A stretch of 64,000 bases of DNA from Bosea sp. 29B (lineage in GTDB: Bacteria > Pseudomonadota > Alphaproteobacteria > Rhizobiales > Beijerinckiaceae): positions 4,927,625 to 4,991,624 of the forward strand of contig NZ_LR733817.1 of the NCBI RefSeq assembly GCF_902506165.1. The letters run 5' to 3'. Under the pieces are notes generated by a model, which worked only from the letters and a program-made list of their open reading frames with translations, was not told the origin of the DNA and ran no database searches. The translations under genes were made by a program, and so were the position numbers. Below are positions 33,963 through 44,072 of the stretch, in pieces. Within the stretch, counting starts at the first letter, position 1, and each line of letters opens with the position of its first letter.

Positions 33963-36179
33963 ATGACCCAAGATGTGGCGGAATTGCCGGTCCCGAAGAC
34001 GGTAGCCCCGGTTCCCTCGGCTGCAGACCTGCATCTCGACGAGGAGCTCAGGCAATCGCCGAAGCGCTTCATGAATCGCGAGCTGTCATGGCTGCAGTTC
34101 AATCGCCGGGTGATGGAGGAAGCCTCCAACCGCAACCATCCGCTGCTCGAGCAGCTGCGCTTCCTCTCGATCTCGGCGAACAATCTCGACGAGTTCTTCA
34201 TGGTCCGCGTCTCCGGCCTGCGCGAGCAGCTCAAGGCGGGCGTGGTGACGCCGAGCCAGGATGGCCTCAGCCCGGCCGAGCAGCTCGCGGCCCTGGGCGA
34301 GGGTGTCGCGGCCCTGACCCGCGACCAGCAGATCCGCTGGACCGAGCTGAAGCAGGACCTGGAAGCGAACCGCATCATGCTGCTGCGCCCCGCTGATATC
34401 GGCGCGCAGGACCGCATCTGGCTGGAAGACCGCTTCTTGCACTATGTCTTCCCGGTGCTGACGCCGCTGGCGATCGACCCGGCCCATCCCTTCCCGTTCA
34501 TCCCCAATCTCGGCTTCACCATCGCGCTCGCTCTTGAGCGGGTCAGCGACGGGCGCGCGCTCGACGCGCTGATCCGCGTGCCGGTGAAGGTGGACCGCTT
34601 CATCGAACTGCCTGACCTTGCCCGCGAGGGCGTCCAGCGCTTCATCATGCTGGAGGATCTTGTCTCGCTCTTCATCGCCAAGCTCTTTCCTGGCTACGAG
34701 GTCAAGGGGACCGGCTCCTTCCGCATCATCCGCGACTCCGACCTCGACATCGAGGAGGAGGCGGAGGACCTGGTCCGCGTCTTCGAGACCATGCTGAAGC
34801 AGCGTCGCCGCGGCGTCGTCATCCGTCTCGAGCTCCATTCCGACATGCCGGCGCATCTGCGCAGCATGATCATCCGCGAGCTCAAGGTCGATCCTGACGA
34901 GATCGTGGTCGTCGATGGCATGATCGCCCTGAACGAATTGTCCCAGCTCGTTGGCGCCGACCGGCCGGACCTGAAGTTCAAGCCCTATAATGCCCGCTTT
35001 CCCGAGCGCATCCGCGAGCATGGCGGCGACTGCTTCGCCGCCATCCGCCAGAAGGACCTGATCGTCCACCACCCCTATGAGAGCTTCGACGTCGTCGTGC
35101 AGTTCCTGCAGCAGGCGGCGCGCGATCCCAACGTGGTCGCGATCAAGCAGACGCTCTATCGCACCTCCTCGAACTCGCCGATCGTCCAGGCCCTGGCGGA
35201 GGCCGCCGAGGCCGGCAAGTCGGTGACCGCGCTGGTCGAGCTCAAGGCGCGCTTCGACGAAGAAGCGAACATCCGCTGGGCCAAGGATCTCGAGCGCGCC
35301 GGCGTCCAGGTCGTCTACGGCTTCATCGAGCTCAAGACCCACGCCAAGCTCTCGATGGTGGTGCGCCGCGAGGCCGGCCAGTTCGCAACCTATTGCCATA
35401 TCGCGACCGGCAACTACCACCCGATCACGGCGCGCATCTATACCGACGTCTCCTTCTTCACCGCCGACCCGGTGATGGCGCAGGACGTCGCCCGCATCTT
35501 CAACTTCATCACCGGCTATGCCGAGCCGGCCGAGCTTGAGCGCATGGCGGTCTCGCCGGTCAACCTGAAGAAGCGCCTGCTCGACGACATCGCCGAGGAG
35601 GTCGCGCATGTGAAGGCCGGCCGCAGGGGCGCGATCTGGGGCAAGTGCAACTCGCTGGTCGATCCCGAGATCATCGACGCGCTCTACGACGCCAGCCAGG
35701 CCGGCGTGCAGATCGACTTCGTCGTGCGCGGCATCTGCTGCCTCAGGCCCGGCGTGCCAGGGCTCTCCGACAATATCCGCGTCAAGTCGATCGTCGGGCG
35801 CTTCCTGGAACACACCCGCGTCTATGCCTTCGGCGCCGGCCACGGCATGCCCTCGGCCAAGGCCAAGCTCTACATTTCCTCGGCCGATCTGATGCCGCGC
35901 AATCTCGACCGCCGCGTCGAGGCGCTGACGCCGATTCTGAACGCGACAGTCCACCAGCAGATGCTCGAGCAGATCATGCTGGCGAACTTTCTCGACAACG
36001 AACAGAGCTGGACCATCTTGCCCGATGGCGGCTCGCGACGCATTGTCCCGCCATCGGCCGAAGAGTCGTTCAACGCCCACAAGTATTTCATGACGAATCC
36101 GAGCCTGTCTGGTCGTGGTAAATCTCTCTCCAGTTCGAGCCCTCGCAGCCTCTCCCGCCGCGCCGGCAAGAAGGCCTGA
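33963..36179 (+). CDS. ppk: Polyphosphate kinase 1
   Basis: A 738-residue PPK1, which builds polyphosphate from ATP at the membrane. Domain blocks: [18 protein letters not shown] (N-terminal), [23 protein letters not shown] stretch near 170, then [52 protein letters not shown] and the catalytic His in [16 protein letters not shown], with [17 protein letters not shown] after it. The C-terminal 25 residues are Ser/Lys/Arg rich. An alternative start at 33927 adds 12 codons. ppx overlaps its 3' end. Confidence 0.96.
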   Translation: MTQDVAELPVPKTVAPVPSAADLHLDEELRQSPKRFMNRELSWLQFNRRVMEEASNRNHPLLEQLRFLSISANNLDEFFMVRVSGLREQLKAGVVTPSQDGLSPAEQLAALGEGVAALTRDQQIRWTELKQDLEANRIMLLRPADIGAQDRIWLEDRFLHYVFPVLTPLAIDPAHPFPFIPNLGFTIALALERVSDGRALDALIRVPVKVDRFIELPDLAREGVQRFIMLEDLVSLFIAKLFPGYEVKGTGSFRIIRDSDLDIEEEAEDLVRVFETMLKQRRRGVVIRLELHSDMPAHLRSMIIRELKVDPDEIVVVDGMIALNELSQLVGADRPDLKFKPYNARFPERIREHGGDCFAAIRQKDLIVHHPYESFDVVVQFLQQAARDPNVVAIKQTLYRTSSNSPIVQALAEAAEAGKSVTALVELKARFDEEANIRWAKDLERAGVQVVYGFIELKTHAKLSMVVRREAGQFATYCHIATGNYHPITARIYTDVSFFTADPVMAQDVARIFNFITGYAEPAELERMAVSPVNLKKRLLDDIAEEVAHVKAGRRGAIWGKCNSLVDPEIIDALYDASQAGVQIDFVVRGICCLRPGVPGLSDNIRVKSIVGRFLEHTRVYAFGAGHGMPSAKAKLYISSADLMPRNLDRRVEALTPILNATVHQQMLEQIMLANFLDNEQSWTILPDGGSRRIVPPSAEESFNAHKYFMTNPSLSGRGKSLSSSSPRSLSRRAGKKA

Positions 36180-37677
36180 GCAGGCTTCGGGCCGGCTGAG
36201 CGTCGACGACACCATTGCGATCATCGACATCGGCTCGAACTCGGTCCGTCTCGTCGTCTACGAGAATCTGTCGCGGGCGCCCGCGCAGGTCTTCAACGAG
36301 AAGGAGATGGCGGGCCTCGGCCGGCAGGTCGCCTCGACCGGCATGCTGGCGCAGGATGCGATCGACAAGGCGCTCTCGGCGCTGGTGCGCTTCCGCATCC
36401 TCTGCGAGGCGATGCATGTCGGGCAGCTCAGGGTCATCGCCACGGCGGCGGCCCGCTATGCCTCGAATGGCCCCGACTTCATCGCACGGGCGGAAGCGGC
36501 CGTCGGCCAGAAGATCGAGCTGATCTCCGGCGACCGCGAGGCCTATCTCTCGGCGCTCGGCGTGATCTCCGGCTTCGACCAGCCGCATGGCGTCGTCGGC
36601 GACCTCGGCGGTGGCTCGCTCGAGCTGATCTCGGTCGACGGCGACAAGGTCGGGGAGGGGATCAGCCTGCCGCTCGGCGGCCTGGCGCTGATCGACCGCT
36701 CGAGGAGCTCGATGAAGGCGGCCGAGAAGATCGTCCGCGACGATCTCGACCATCACCCGCAGCTCGCCGCCATGCGCGGGCGCGATTTCTACGCCGTCGG
36801 CGGCACCTGGCGTGCGCTGGCGACCCTGCATCAGCGCCAGTCGGGCTACCCGCTCAACGTCATGCACGGCTATATCGTGCCGGCGCGCGAGGCGAGCGAC
36901 TTCGTCCGGCTGGTCGAGCGCGCCGACGCCTCGATGCTGGAAGCGATCGAGGCGGTCTCCTCGGCACGGCGTCCGCTGCTCGCCTATGGCGCGCTGGTGC
37001 TCGACCAGATCATCAAGCGCGGCCGGCCGCGCAATGTCGTGATCTCCGCCAATGGCGTGCGCGAAGGCCTGCTGCACGAGCAGCTCGACGAAAGCGAGCG
37101 CTCTGCCGACGCGCTGCTGCGCGGCGCCGAGGACTACAACCAGCTGCGTGCTCGCGATCCGCGCCATGCCGCCGACTTGATCACCTGGACCGACAAGCTC
37201 GTCGCCAGCGCCTATCCGCACGACGACCCGGCCTTGCAGCGGCTGCAGCTCGCTGCCTGCCTGCTCTCCGACATCGGCTGGCGCGCCCATCCCGACTATC
37301 GCGGCGAGCAGACGCTGAACGTCATCGCCCATGCCTCGTTCAGCGGCGTCGATCATGCCGGCCGCGCCTTCCTGGCGCTGACGGCGTTCTATCGCTATGC
37401 CGGCCTGAAGGCCTCGGCGCCGGCGGCCGAAGGGCTGCGGCGGCTGCTGACGATGCGCCTGCTCGAACGCATGCACATCCTCGCCGCGGCCTTCAGGGTC
37501 GCTTATCTGATCTCGGCCGGCATGCCGGGCATCCTGTCGCGGGCGCCGCTGGCCTGCGTCGATAGCCGGCTCGTCCTGCGCCTGCCGGATGATCTGAAGT
37601 CGCTGGCGAGCGAACGCGTTACCGGGCGGCTGAAGCAGCTCGCCAAGCTGCTCGGGCGCGAGATCGACCTTCGCTGA
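36115..37677 (+). CDS. ppx: Exopolyphosphatase / guanosine pentaphosphate phosphohydrolase
   Basis: A 520-residue Ppx/GppA of the sugar kinase/Hsp70 fold. The first phosphate loop is [17 protein letters not shown] (residues 34-50) and the second is [20 protein letters not shown]-terminal HD-like helical region follows ([37 protein letters not shown]). The only reasonable start is a GTG at 36115, inside ppk, so the genes overlap by 65 nt and the N-terminal 30 residues are encoded in both frames. Acts with Ppk in polyphosphate turnover. Confidence 0.93.
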   Translation: MVNLSPVRALAASPAAPARRPEQASGRLSVDDTIAIIDIGSNSVRLVVYENLSRAPAQVFNEKEMAGLGRQVASTGMLAQDAIDKALSALVRFRILCEAMHVGQLRVIATAAARYASNGPDFIARAEAAVGQKIELISGDREAYLSALGVISGFDQPHGVVGDLGGGSLELISVDGDKVGEGISLPLGGLALIDRSRSSMKAAEKIVRDDLDHHPQLAAMRGRDFYAVGGTWRALATLHQRQSGYPLNVMHGYIVPAREASDFVRLVERADASMLEAIEAVSSARRPLLAYGALVLDQIIKRGRPRNVVISANGVREGLLHEQLDESERSADALLRGAEDYNQLRARDPRHAADLITWTDKLVASAYPHDDPALQRLQLAACLLSDIGWRAHPDYRGEQTLNVIAHASFSGVDHAGRAFLALTAFYRYAGLKASAPAAEGLRRLLTMRLLERMHILAAAFRVAYLISAGMPGILSRAPLACVDSRLVLRLPDDLKSLASERVTGRLKQLAKLLGREIDLR

Positions 37678-37692
37678 GCCGCGAGATCTTTT

Positions 37693-38469
37693 CTAGCGCG
37701 TTATCAGGCCCTGGAAGGCCGTCGGCTGGATCGAGATCCGGCCGACGAAGGGCCGGTCATGCGCCAGGATGACGAAATAGGCGGCCGAGGCGACCAGCAG
37801 ATAGAGATGCGCGGCCACGATCTGCGTGCGCAAGGCGTGGCTGTTGCAGATGATGATTGCGAGCAATGTCGTCGTCGAGATCAGCCACATCGCGAACCAT
37901 TGCGCCCAGGTGATGCCGGCGATCGAGGCTGCCAGCCGCGCCTGTCGGGCGTGACGGATCTCGAGAAGCTGGTTGAGCAGCGGCGAATAGGCCGCCGCGG
38001 CATTTTGCCGGGACACCAGATGGATGGCGCCGAGCAAGTGCTTTTCCGACTGATCGAAGACGGGGTCGCTGAGCAGCCTGCTTCTGGCCATCGCCGGCCA
38101 GTCGATCGCGACGACCTCGCGCAGATAGGCCTGTAGCCCGCTGGTCAGCTCGGACCGCGTCTCCTCCGGCAGCACCACCGAAAGGGTGAGCGCGGTCTCG
38201 ACCGCATCGGCCTCACGCTGTACCGCCGTGCGGGCCGACACGGCATCGTTCCAGATGCCGGCGGCCGAGAAGGCGACGATCAGCGCGAACAACCCTCCGC
38301 AGGCATTGATGACGGAATCGCGGATCGGCAGCGGCTGGTCCAGCCGGTAGCCGAGCCGTGGAATGGCGAAGCGCACGAGGCCGATCAGCAGCCAGCAGAC
38401 CGCAAGGCTCAGCGCCAGCACGGCGAGGAACATCGCCGCCAGCGGCAATTGATGGAACAGGATGAACAC
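37693..38469 (-). CDS. DUF4239 (bestrophin-like) membrane protein
   Basis: A 258-residue protein with about four membrane helices: two N-terminal (residues 10-35, 58-75), and two C-terminal (195-215, 220-240). The central soluble stretch (RTAVQREADAVETALTLSVVLPEE) is helical, matching DUF4239, which includes bestrophin-like anion channels. No function is proven. It converges on ppx with a 15-nt gap. Confidence 0.8.
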   Translation of the reverse strand: MFILFHQLPLAAMFLAVLALSLAVCWLLIGLVRFAIPRLGYRLDQPLPIRDSVINACGGLFALIVAFSAAGIWNDAVSARTAVQREADAVETALTLSVVLPEETRSELTSGLQAYLREVVAIDWPAMARSRLLSDPVFDQSEKHLLGAIHLVSRQNAAAAYSPLLNQLLEIRHARQARLAASIAGITWAQWFAMWLISTTTLLAIIICNSHALRTQIVAAHLYLLVASAAYFVILAHDRPFVGRISIQPTAFQGLITR

Positions 38470-38584
38470 GTCGCCCCCGGGAATCTGTCAGCGCTCGAAC
38501 GATCGCAACAGACCTCAGTTTCGTCGCGCCGGACAAGCCCCGCCTTCCGAATAGACCGGAACAGGCTTTCCCGGTGGTGACCGT

Positions 38585-39724
38585 CTAGCCGACCGTTACC
38601 CGCCCGCGCACGATCTTGAGCGAGAGCGAGCCGTTCTTCAGCGCCAGCGCCTTCTCGCCGAAGATCTCGCGGCGCCAGCCATGCAGCGCCGGCACATCCG
38701 CTTCGTCGTTACCGGCGATCTCCTCGAGGTCGTCGGTGGAGGCGATGATCTTCGGCGCGACGCGCTCGGCATCGGCAGTCGCCTTGAGCAGCACCTTGAG
38801 CAGGTCGAGCACGGCGCCGTTGCCTGGCCGGCCGCGCTCGCGCTCCAGCCGGGGCAGGTCGCGCGGATCGATCGCCAGCGCCCGCTCGATCGCGGCGAGC
38901 ACCTCGCCGCCGGCGCGCGAGCGTTCGAAGCCGTTCGGCACGGAGCGCAATTCGCCGAGCGCCTCGGTTGAGCGCGGCGCGCGCTGGACGATGTCCATCA
39001 GCGCATCGTCCTTGAGCACACGCTGGCGCGGCACGTCGCGATGCTGCGCCTCGCGCTCGCGCCAGGCGGCGAGCTCCATCAGCACCGCCAGCTCCTTTGG
39101 CTTGCGCAGGCGCCCCTTGAGCCGTTGCCAGGCATTCTCGGGCTTGACCTCGTAGGTGCCGGGCGAATTCAGCACCGCCATCTCCTCGGCGACCCAGCTC
39201 TCGCGGCCGCTGGCGGCGAGATCGGCCTGCAGCGCGAGGTAGATGTCGCGCAGATGGGTGACATCCGATTCGGCATAGACCAGCTGCGCCTCGCTGAGCG
39301 GGCGGCGCGACCAGTCGGTGAAGCGCGAGGACTTGTCGACGCGCGCCTTGGCGAGGTCGTTGACCAGCTGCTCGTAGCCGACCGAGTCGCCATAGCCGCA
39401 GACCATGGCCGCGACCTGCGTGTCGAACAGCGGCGTCGGCAGCACGCGGCCGAGCATCCAGACGATTTCGAGGTCCTGCCGGGCGGCATGGAAGACCTTG
39501 ACCACGTTCTGGTCGGTCATCAGCGCCATGAAGGGGGCGAGATCGAGCCCCTCGGCCAACGGGTCGACCATGACGGCCTCGTCCGGCGAAGCGATCTGGA
39601 CCAGGCAGAGCTTCGGGTAATAGGTCGTCTCGCGCAGGAATTCGGTGTCGACGGTGACGAACGGGTGCGCGGCGAGGCGGGAGCAGGCGTCAGCCAGCTC
39701 TTCGGTGGTATTGATCAGCTTCAT
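38585..39724 (-). CDS. rnd: Ribonuclease D
   Basis: A 379-residue 3'-5' exoribonuclease of the DEDDy group. Asp26 and Glu28 are in [13 protein letters not shown], the second motif is [14 protein letters not shown], and the third is [16 protein letters not shown] with the catalytic Tyr and Asp. An HRDC domain follows near 215-295. It trims tRNA 3' ends. The ATG at 39724 is the family start ([10 protein letters not shown]). Divergent from aspS. Confidence 0.95.
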   Translation of the reverse strand: MKLINTTEELADACSRLAAHPFVTVDTEFLRETTYYPKLCLVQIASPDEAVMVDPLAEGLDLAPFMALMTDQNVVKVFHAARQDLEIVWMLGRVLPTPLFDTQVAAMVCGYGDSVGYEQLVNDLAKARVDKSSRFTDWSRRPLSEAQLVYAESDVTHLRDIYLALQADLAASGRESWVAEEMAVLNSPGTYEVKPENAWQRLKGRLRKPKELAVLMELAAWREREAQHRDVPRQRVLKDDALMDIVQRAPRSTEALGELRSVPNGFERSRAGGEVLAAIERALAIDPRDLPRLERERGRPGNGAVLDLLKVLLKATADAERVAPKIIASTDDLEEIAGNDEADVPALHGWRREIFGEKALALKNGSLSLKIVRGRVTVG

Positions 39725-39859
39725 GGCAGGCGCTCTTAGCAGATGAAAGCGCGCCATGTCGCGGGCGTTCTTGACAACCGCGCCGCGCGCGTGTGGTTAC
39801 GGCGCCAAATCGCTTGCGCGCCCGACCACGGCCGCATGGACGCCCGGAAAGCTGAACCC

Positions 39860-41644
39860 GTGACCCTGCATCGCTACCGTTCCCACACCTGCGGCGCGCT
39901 CCGCGAGAGCGATATCGGCGCGTCCGTGCGCCTCTCCGGCTGGTGCCATCGCATCCGCGACCATGGCGGCGTGCTCTTCATCGATCTGCGCGACCATTAC
40001 GGCCTGACCCAGGTCGTGGTCGATCCGGATTCGCCGGCCTTCGCCGATGCCGAGAAGGCCCGCTCGGAATGGGTCATCCGCATCGACGGCAAGGTCAAGC
40101 CGCGCCTCGCCGGCACCGAGAACGCCAACCTCGCCACCGGCGCCGTCGAGGTCTTCGCCACGGCGCTCGAAGTGCTGGGCCCCTCGGCCGAGTTGCCGCT
40201 GCCGGTCTTCGGTGACCTCGAATATCCCGAGGACACCCGCCTGAAGTACCGTTTCCTCGACCTGCGCCGCGACAAGCTGCACAGCAACATCATGCTGCGC
40301 ACCAAGGTGATCGACTCGCTGCGCCAGCGCATGAAGTCGTCCGGCTTCTCCGAGTTCCAGACGCCGATCCTGACCGCGTCGTCGCCTGAGGGCGCGCGCG
40401 ACTTCCTGGTGCCGAGCCGCCTGCATCCAGGCAAGTTCTACGCCCTGCCGCAGGCGCCGCAGCAGTACAAGCAGCTGATGATGATGGCGGGCTTCGACCG
40501 CTACTTCCAGATCGCGCCCTGCTTCCGTGACGAAGACCCGCGCGCCGACCGCCTGCCGGGCGAGTTCTACCAGCTCGACGTCGAGATGAGCTTCGTCGAG
40601 CAGGAAGACGTCTTCGCCACCATGGAGCCGGTGATCGCCGGCGTCTTCGAGGAATTCGGCGAGGGCAAGTCCGTCACCAGGAACTGGCCGCGCATCCCCT
40701 ATGCCGAGGCGCTGCGCAAATACGGTTCCGACAAGCCTGACCTGCGTAACCCGATCGAGATGCAGGACGTTTCCGAGCATTTCCGCGGCTCGGGCTTCAA
40801 GGTCTTCGCCCGCATCCTCGAGGGTGAGAAGAACCGCGTCTGGGCGATCCCTGCGCCAGGCGGCGGCTCCCGCGCCTTCTGCGACCGGATGAACTCCTGG
40901 GCGCAGGGCGAGGGCCAGCCTGGCCTCGGCTATCTGATGGTCAAGGAAGGCGGCGAGGGCCAAGGCCCCATCGCCAACAACATCGGCCCCGAGCGCGTCG
41001 CGGGAATCGTCGCCCAGATGGGCCTGAAGGCCGGCGACGCCTGCTTCTTCGCCGCGGGCGATCCCGACAAGTTCTACAAGTTCGCCGGCAGCGCCCGGAA
41101 CAAGGTTGGTTCCGAGCTCGGGCTGATCGACGAGAACGCCTTCGCCTTCGCCTGGATCGTCGATTTCCCGATGTTCGAGTGGAACGAGGACGAAAAGAAG
41201 GTCGACTTCTCGCACAACCCCTTCTCGATGCCGCAGGGCGGCCTGAAGTCGCTGACGGAGGATGATCCGCTAACGATCAAGGCCTTCCAGTACGACATCG
41301 CCTGCAACGGCTACGAGCTCGCTTCCGGCGGCATCCGCAACCACCGCCCCGAGGCGATGGTGAAGGCCTTCGAGATCGCCGGCTATGGCGAGGAGACGGT
41401 GATCGAGCGCTTCGGCGGCATGTACCGCGCCTTCCAGTATGGCGCTCCGCCACACGGTGGCATGGCTGCCGGCGTCGACCGCATCATCATGCTGCTCGCC
41501 GGCGCGACGAACCTGCGCGAGGTCGCGCTGTTCCCGATGAACCAGCAGGCCGTCGACCTCCTGATGGGCGCGCCCTCGCCGGCGACGCCGAAGCAGCTGC
41601 GCGAAGCGCATCTGCGCGTGAACCTGCCCGAAAAGGAAGGCTGA
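39860..41644 (+). CDS. aspS: Aspartyl-tRNA synthetase (likely non-discriminating)
   Basis: A 594-residue class IIb synthetase. An N-terminal OB domain ([20 protein letters not shown]) is followed by motif 2 ([19 protein letters not shown]), the GAD insertion (about 290-410) and motif 3 ([15 protein letters not shown]). The GTG at 39860 gives the family start ([13 protein letters not shown]) after GGAAAG; an ATG at 39836 is possible. gatB in the same window suggests that the GatCAB route to Asn-tRNA or Gln-tRNA operates, so AspRS may be non-discriminating. It is divergent from rnd. Confidence 0.95.
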   Translation: MTLHRYRSHTCGALRESDIGASVRLSGWCHRIRDHGGVLFIDLRDHYGLTQVVVDPDSPAFADAEKARSEWVIRIDGKVKPRLAGTENANLATGAVEVFATALEVLGPSAELPLPVFGDLEYPEDTRLKYRFLDLRRDKLHSNIMLRTKVIDSLRQRMKSSGFSEFQTPILTASSPEGARDFLVPSRLHPGKFYALPQAPQQYKQLMMMAGFDRYFQIAPCFRDEDPRADRLPGEFYQLDVEMSFVEQEDVFATMEPVIAGVFEEFGEGKSVTRNWPRIPYAEALRKYGSDKPDLRNPIEMQDVSEHFRGSGFKVFARILEGEKNRVWAIPAPGGGSRAFCDRMNSWAQGEGQPGLGYLMVKEGGEGQGPIANNIGPERVAGIVAQMGLKAGDACFFAAGDPDKFYKFAGSARNKVGSELGLIDENAFAFAWIVDFPMFEWNEDEKKVDFSHNPFSMPQGGLKSLTEDDPLTIKAFQYDIACNGYELASGGIRNHRPEAMVKAFEIAGYGEETVIERFGGMYRAFQYGAPPHGGMAAGVDRIIMLLAGATNLREVALFPMNQQAVDLLMGAPSPATPKQLREAHLRVNLPEKEG

Positions 41645-41651
41645 GCGACCC

Positions 41652-42023
41652 ATGGCCTTCCTGCCTGCCGGGCGAGCCTTGCTGCTCGCCTGTTTCGTCG
41701 CGCTGCCGCTCGGCGCCTGCGTCGCCGGCCACGCCGAGACCGCCGCCGGGCGCGCCTCACTGCTGGCGACGACCGTGTCGCGCGCCATCGCCTGCAAGGC
41801 CGGCTCACCCCAGCGCACGACGCTGGACCGCTTCCTCGCCGCCGAGAAGGCGCGCGGGGCGAGCGACGATCAGCTTGCCGCGGCCCGCTCGGCCTATGTC
41901 TCGATCTCCGAGGCCGAGACGATCAACCAGGACATCCGTCCGCAGCCCTGCACCGCCGAGGAGCGGGCGACGCTGCGCGGCAAGATGAACGATGTCCGCG
42001 CCGGCCGCTTCGAAGCGCCCTGA
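41652..42023 (+). CDS. Small lipoprotein, first of a tandem pair
   Basis: A 123-residue protein with a lipobox LPLGAC near residue 23. The mature part has two further Cys (TTVSRAIACKAG and IRPQPCTAEERATLR), likely one disulfide, around a helical segment. It resembles the next gene in layout: VSRA..C, then a Tyr-containing helix, then C..(E)R...LR. I do not know its function. It starts 7 nt after aspS, so the three genes are probably cotranscribed. Confidence 0.72.
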   Translation: MAFLPAGRALLLACFVALPLGACVAGHAETAAGRASLLATTVSRAIACKAGSPQRTTLDRFLAAEKARGASDDQLAAARSAYVSISEAETINQDIRPQPCTAEERATLRGKMNDVRAGRFEAP

Positions 42024-42029
42024 CCGTCC

Positions 42030-42329
42030 ATGACTCTGCCGAAGCCCAGTCTCGTCGCGCTCGCGGCAATCGGCCTTGCCGGCTGCACCGCCGTCGGGCC
42101 GATGCCCGGCACGCCCGAGTTCACGGCCGCGCAGGTCTCGCGGGCCTATGATTGCGGGCTGAGGGTCGACCGGGGAGGTATCATCGCGCGACTGCCGGCC
42201 GAGCAGCGCGGCCGCTTCGTCGCCGCCAATGCGAGCTATGCGGTGAAGTCCTACAACGCGCCGCGCCGCTGCGAGGCGTCCGAGCGCGAGCGACTACAGG
42301 CGGAGTTGCGCCTGGGTTCCAAGCGCTGA
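42030..42329 (+). CDS. Small lipoprotein, second of a tandem pair
   Basis: A 99-residue lipoprotein with lipobox GLAGC (Cys19). Two later Cys sit in VSRAYDCGLRVDRGG and APRRCEASERERLQAEL, the same arrangement as in the preceding gene, so they probably arose by duplication, one being shorter. The N-terminus MTLPKPSLVALAAIGLAGC is clear. Function unknown; an outer-membrane location is likely. The gap from its partner is 6 nt. Confidence 0.72.
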   Translation: MTLPKPSLVALAAIGLAGCTAVGPMPGTPEFTAAQVSRAYDCGLRVDRGGIIARLPAEQRGRFVAANASYAVKSYNAPRRCEASERERLQAELRLGSKR

Positions 42330-42372
42330 TCGGCTCTTGCCGAAAGCTGCTCATCCCGCGCAGATGCAGGCC

Positions 42373-43290
42373 ATGAGCCATTCCGCTATCGACGTCACCG
42401 CCATCGTCGTCAGCTTCGACAGCGAGCAGGTGCTGCCGGCCTGCCTCGCTGCGCTGGCAGGCGAGGGCGTTGCGACCATCGTCGTCGACAATGCCAGCAG
42501 CGACGCTTCGCCGGAGCTCGCTGCAAGCCATGGTGCCCAGGTCCTGCGCAACGCGCGCAACGAGGGCTATGGCCGCGCCAACAACCAGGGGGGGCGCGCG
42601 GCGACGACGCCCTTCGTCCTGATCGTCAATCCCGATCTCGAAATCCAGCCCGGGGCGGTCGCAGCCCTGCTGGCGGCGGCGGAAGCTTATCCTGACGCGG
42701 CCGCCTTTGCGCCGCGGCTGGTCGAGCCGTCGGGCCGGATCTTCCTGCAGCCACGCTCGCTGCTCTCGCCCGATCATCTCAACCGGGCGCGCCGGATCGT
42801 CCTGCCTGAGGGCGATGCCTGCCTGCCCTTCCTGTCGGGCGCCTGCCTGCTGCTGCGGCGCGAGGTCTTCCTGGGGCTCGGGGGCTTCGATCCCGCGATC
42901 TTCCTGTTCTACGAGGATGACGATCTCTGCCGTCGCCTGCGCGAGGCCGGCCAGGCGCTGGTCCATGTCGACGCCGCTGGCGCCCGGCATGGGCGCGGCA
43001 AGTCGAGCGCGCCATCGCCGCAACGCCGTTTCACGGCGCGCTGGCATCTCGCCTGGTCGGAATGCCATGTCGCACGCAAATGGGGGCTGCCGCTGCCAGG
43101 TTCAGGAAAGATCGCCGAAAACCTCGCCAAGGCAATCGGTTACGGCCTGATCTTGAATCGCGACAAGATGTACGCCCATGCCGGCTCGGCCCTGGGCACG
43201 CTCGCCGGCCGGGCCGGCCGCAGTGCGCTGGCGCGACAGGGGCTGAGCGAGCAGCCGCTCCTCGCTGATGCGGACCCTGTCTCGCGATGA
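42373..43290 (+). CDS. Glycosyltransferase family 2 (rhamnosyltransferase-like)
   Basis: A 305-residue GT-A enzyme. The start DVTAIVVSFDSEQVLPACLAAL is the nucleotide-sugar strand, TIVVDNASSDASPEL the first Asp site, and FVLIVNPDLEIQPGAV the metal-binding DxD-like site (NPDLE). FLSGACLLLRREVFLGLGG and FFYEDDDLCRRLREAG-like residues are typical of WbbL/rhamnosyltransferases. It would act on a cell-surface polysaccharide. Starts at 42373, 42364 or 42337 are possible, and none has a strong ribosome site. Confidence 0.85.
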   Translation: MSHSAIDVTAIVVSFDSEQVLPACLAALAGEGVATIVVDNASSDASPELAASHGAQVLRNARNEGYGRANNQGGRAATTPFVLIVNPDLEIQPGAVAALLAAAEAYPDAAAFAPRLVEPSGRIFLQPRSLLSPDHLNRARRIVLPEGDACLPFLSGACLLLRREVFLGLGGFDPAIFLFYEDDDLCRRLREAGQALVHVDAAGARHGRGKSSAPSPQRRFTARWHLAWSECHVARKWGLPLPGSGKIAENLAKAIGYGLILNRDKMYAHAGSALGTLAGRAGRSALARQGLSEQPLLADADPVSR

Positions 43291-43294
43291 TTTG

Positions 43295-43341
43295 GAGCAT
43301 TTTCGAGCGAAGTGGGCACCGGTTCGCGTGAAGAAAATGCG
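43295..43341. repeat. Palindromic intergenic repeat (GCATTTTC-GAAAATGC type)
   Basis: GCATTTTC and GAAAATGC form outer arms, and GCGAA and TTCGC inner arms around GTGGGCACCGG. The element is of the RPE-like palindrome type seen often in Hyphomicrobiales intergenic regions. It lies between convergent stops. Confidence 0.85.
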
Positions 43342-43355
43342 AAAAGACAAATTAT

Positions 43356-44072
43356 CTAGGGCGTGGCGCCGGGCAGGTCCTCGATGCGTTCGGACAGAAG
43401 CGTCGGAATGAGCCGCCTGATCTCAGCCTCCGGAAGCAGCCACCATTCGCTGTGCAGCAGTGCCGCGATGCGTTCCTCGCTCATCCGGTAGCGCACGATG
43501 CGGGCGGGATTGCCGGCGACGATCGCATAGGGCGGTACGTCCTTGGTCACCACTGCGCGCGCAGCCACGACCGCGCCATGGCCGATGCTGACGCCGGATA
43601 GGATGAGCGCCTGCGAGCCCAGCCAGACATCGGAGCCGATGACGACGTCGCCGCGCGAGACATCGGCGCCGGCCAGGCCCGCGGCGTCGGGCCAGAGGCC
43701 GGACATGGCGGGGAAGGGATATGTCGTCGCCCATTCGGTGCGGTGGTTGCCGCCGAGCAGGATCTCGACCCCGTCGGCGATCGAGCAGTAGCGGCCGATC
43801 GTCAGCTTCGCGCCGCTCTCGGCGAAGCGCACCTTGGGCCGGCCATAGGAATAGGCGCCGATCGTGATCTGGCCCGGCCAGCGCGCCACCAGATTTGCGA
43901 GATGAAGGCGCGTCTGGTTATGCGGGTTGATCCAGCGGCGCAGAAAGCCGCGTGGGCCGGTCGGGAGACCGGCCCACCAGGTGGCAAGGGCACCCGGGCG
44001 CCAGTCGGCGTCCGGAGCAGGCAGGATTGGCGAGCTCAACGCGCCGACCTCACTCCGCCGTGGCGTCAACAT
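43356..44072 (-). CDS. Hexapeptide-repeat acetyltransferase (CatB/VatA-like)
   Basis: A 238-residue left-handed beta-helix acyltransferase. Hexapeptide repeats run from ITIGAYSYGRPKVRFAESG through KLTIGRYCSIADGVEILLGG; the catalytic His is in GNHRTEW; the acetyl-CoA loop SDVWLGSQALILSGVSIGHG and VVTKDVPPYAIVAGNPARIV follow. The ATG at 44072 overlaps the 3' end of the large upstream gene by 23 nt. Members acetylate chloramphenicol, sugars or serine; the presence of a GT2 gene nearby suggests surface-sugar acetylation. Confidence 0.87.
   Translation of the reverse strand: MLTPRRSEVGALSSPILPAPDADWRPGALATWWAGLPTGPRGFLRRWINPHNQTRLHLANLVARWPGQITIGAYSYGRPKVRFAESGAKLTIGRYCSIADGVEILLGGNHRTEWATTYPFPAMSGLWPDAAGLAGADVSRGDVVIGSDVWLGSQALILSGVSIGHGAVVAARAVVTKDVPPYAIVAGNPARIVRYRMSEERIAALLHSEWWLLPEAEIRRLIPTLLSERIEDLPGATP

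Noticed and set aside
34086..36230. A 714-codon minus-strand frame opposite ppk
   Set aside because: Low-complexity acidic/basic composition and full overlap with a conserved ppk mark it as a shadow.
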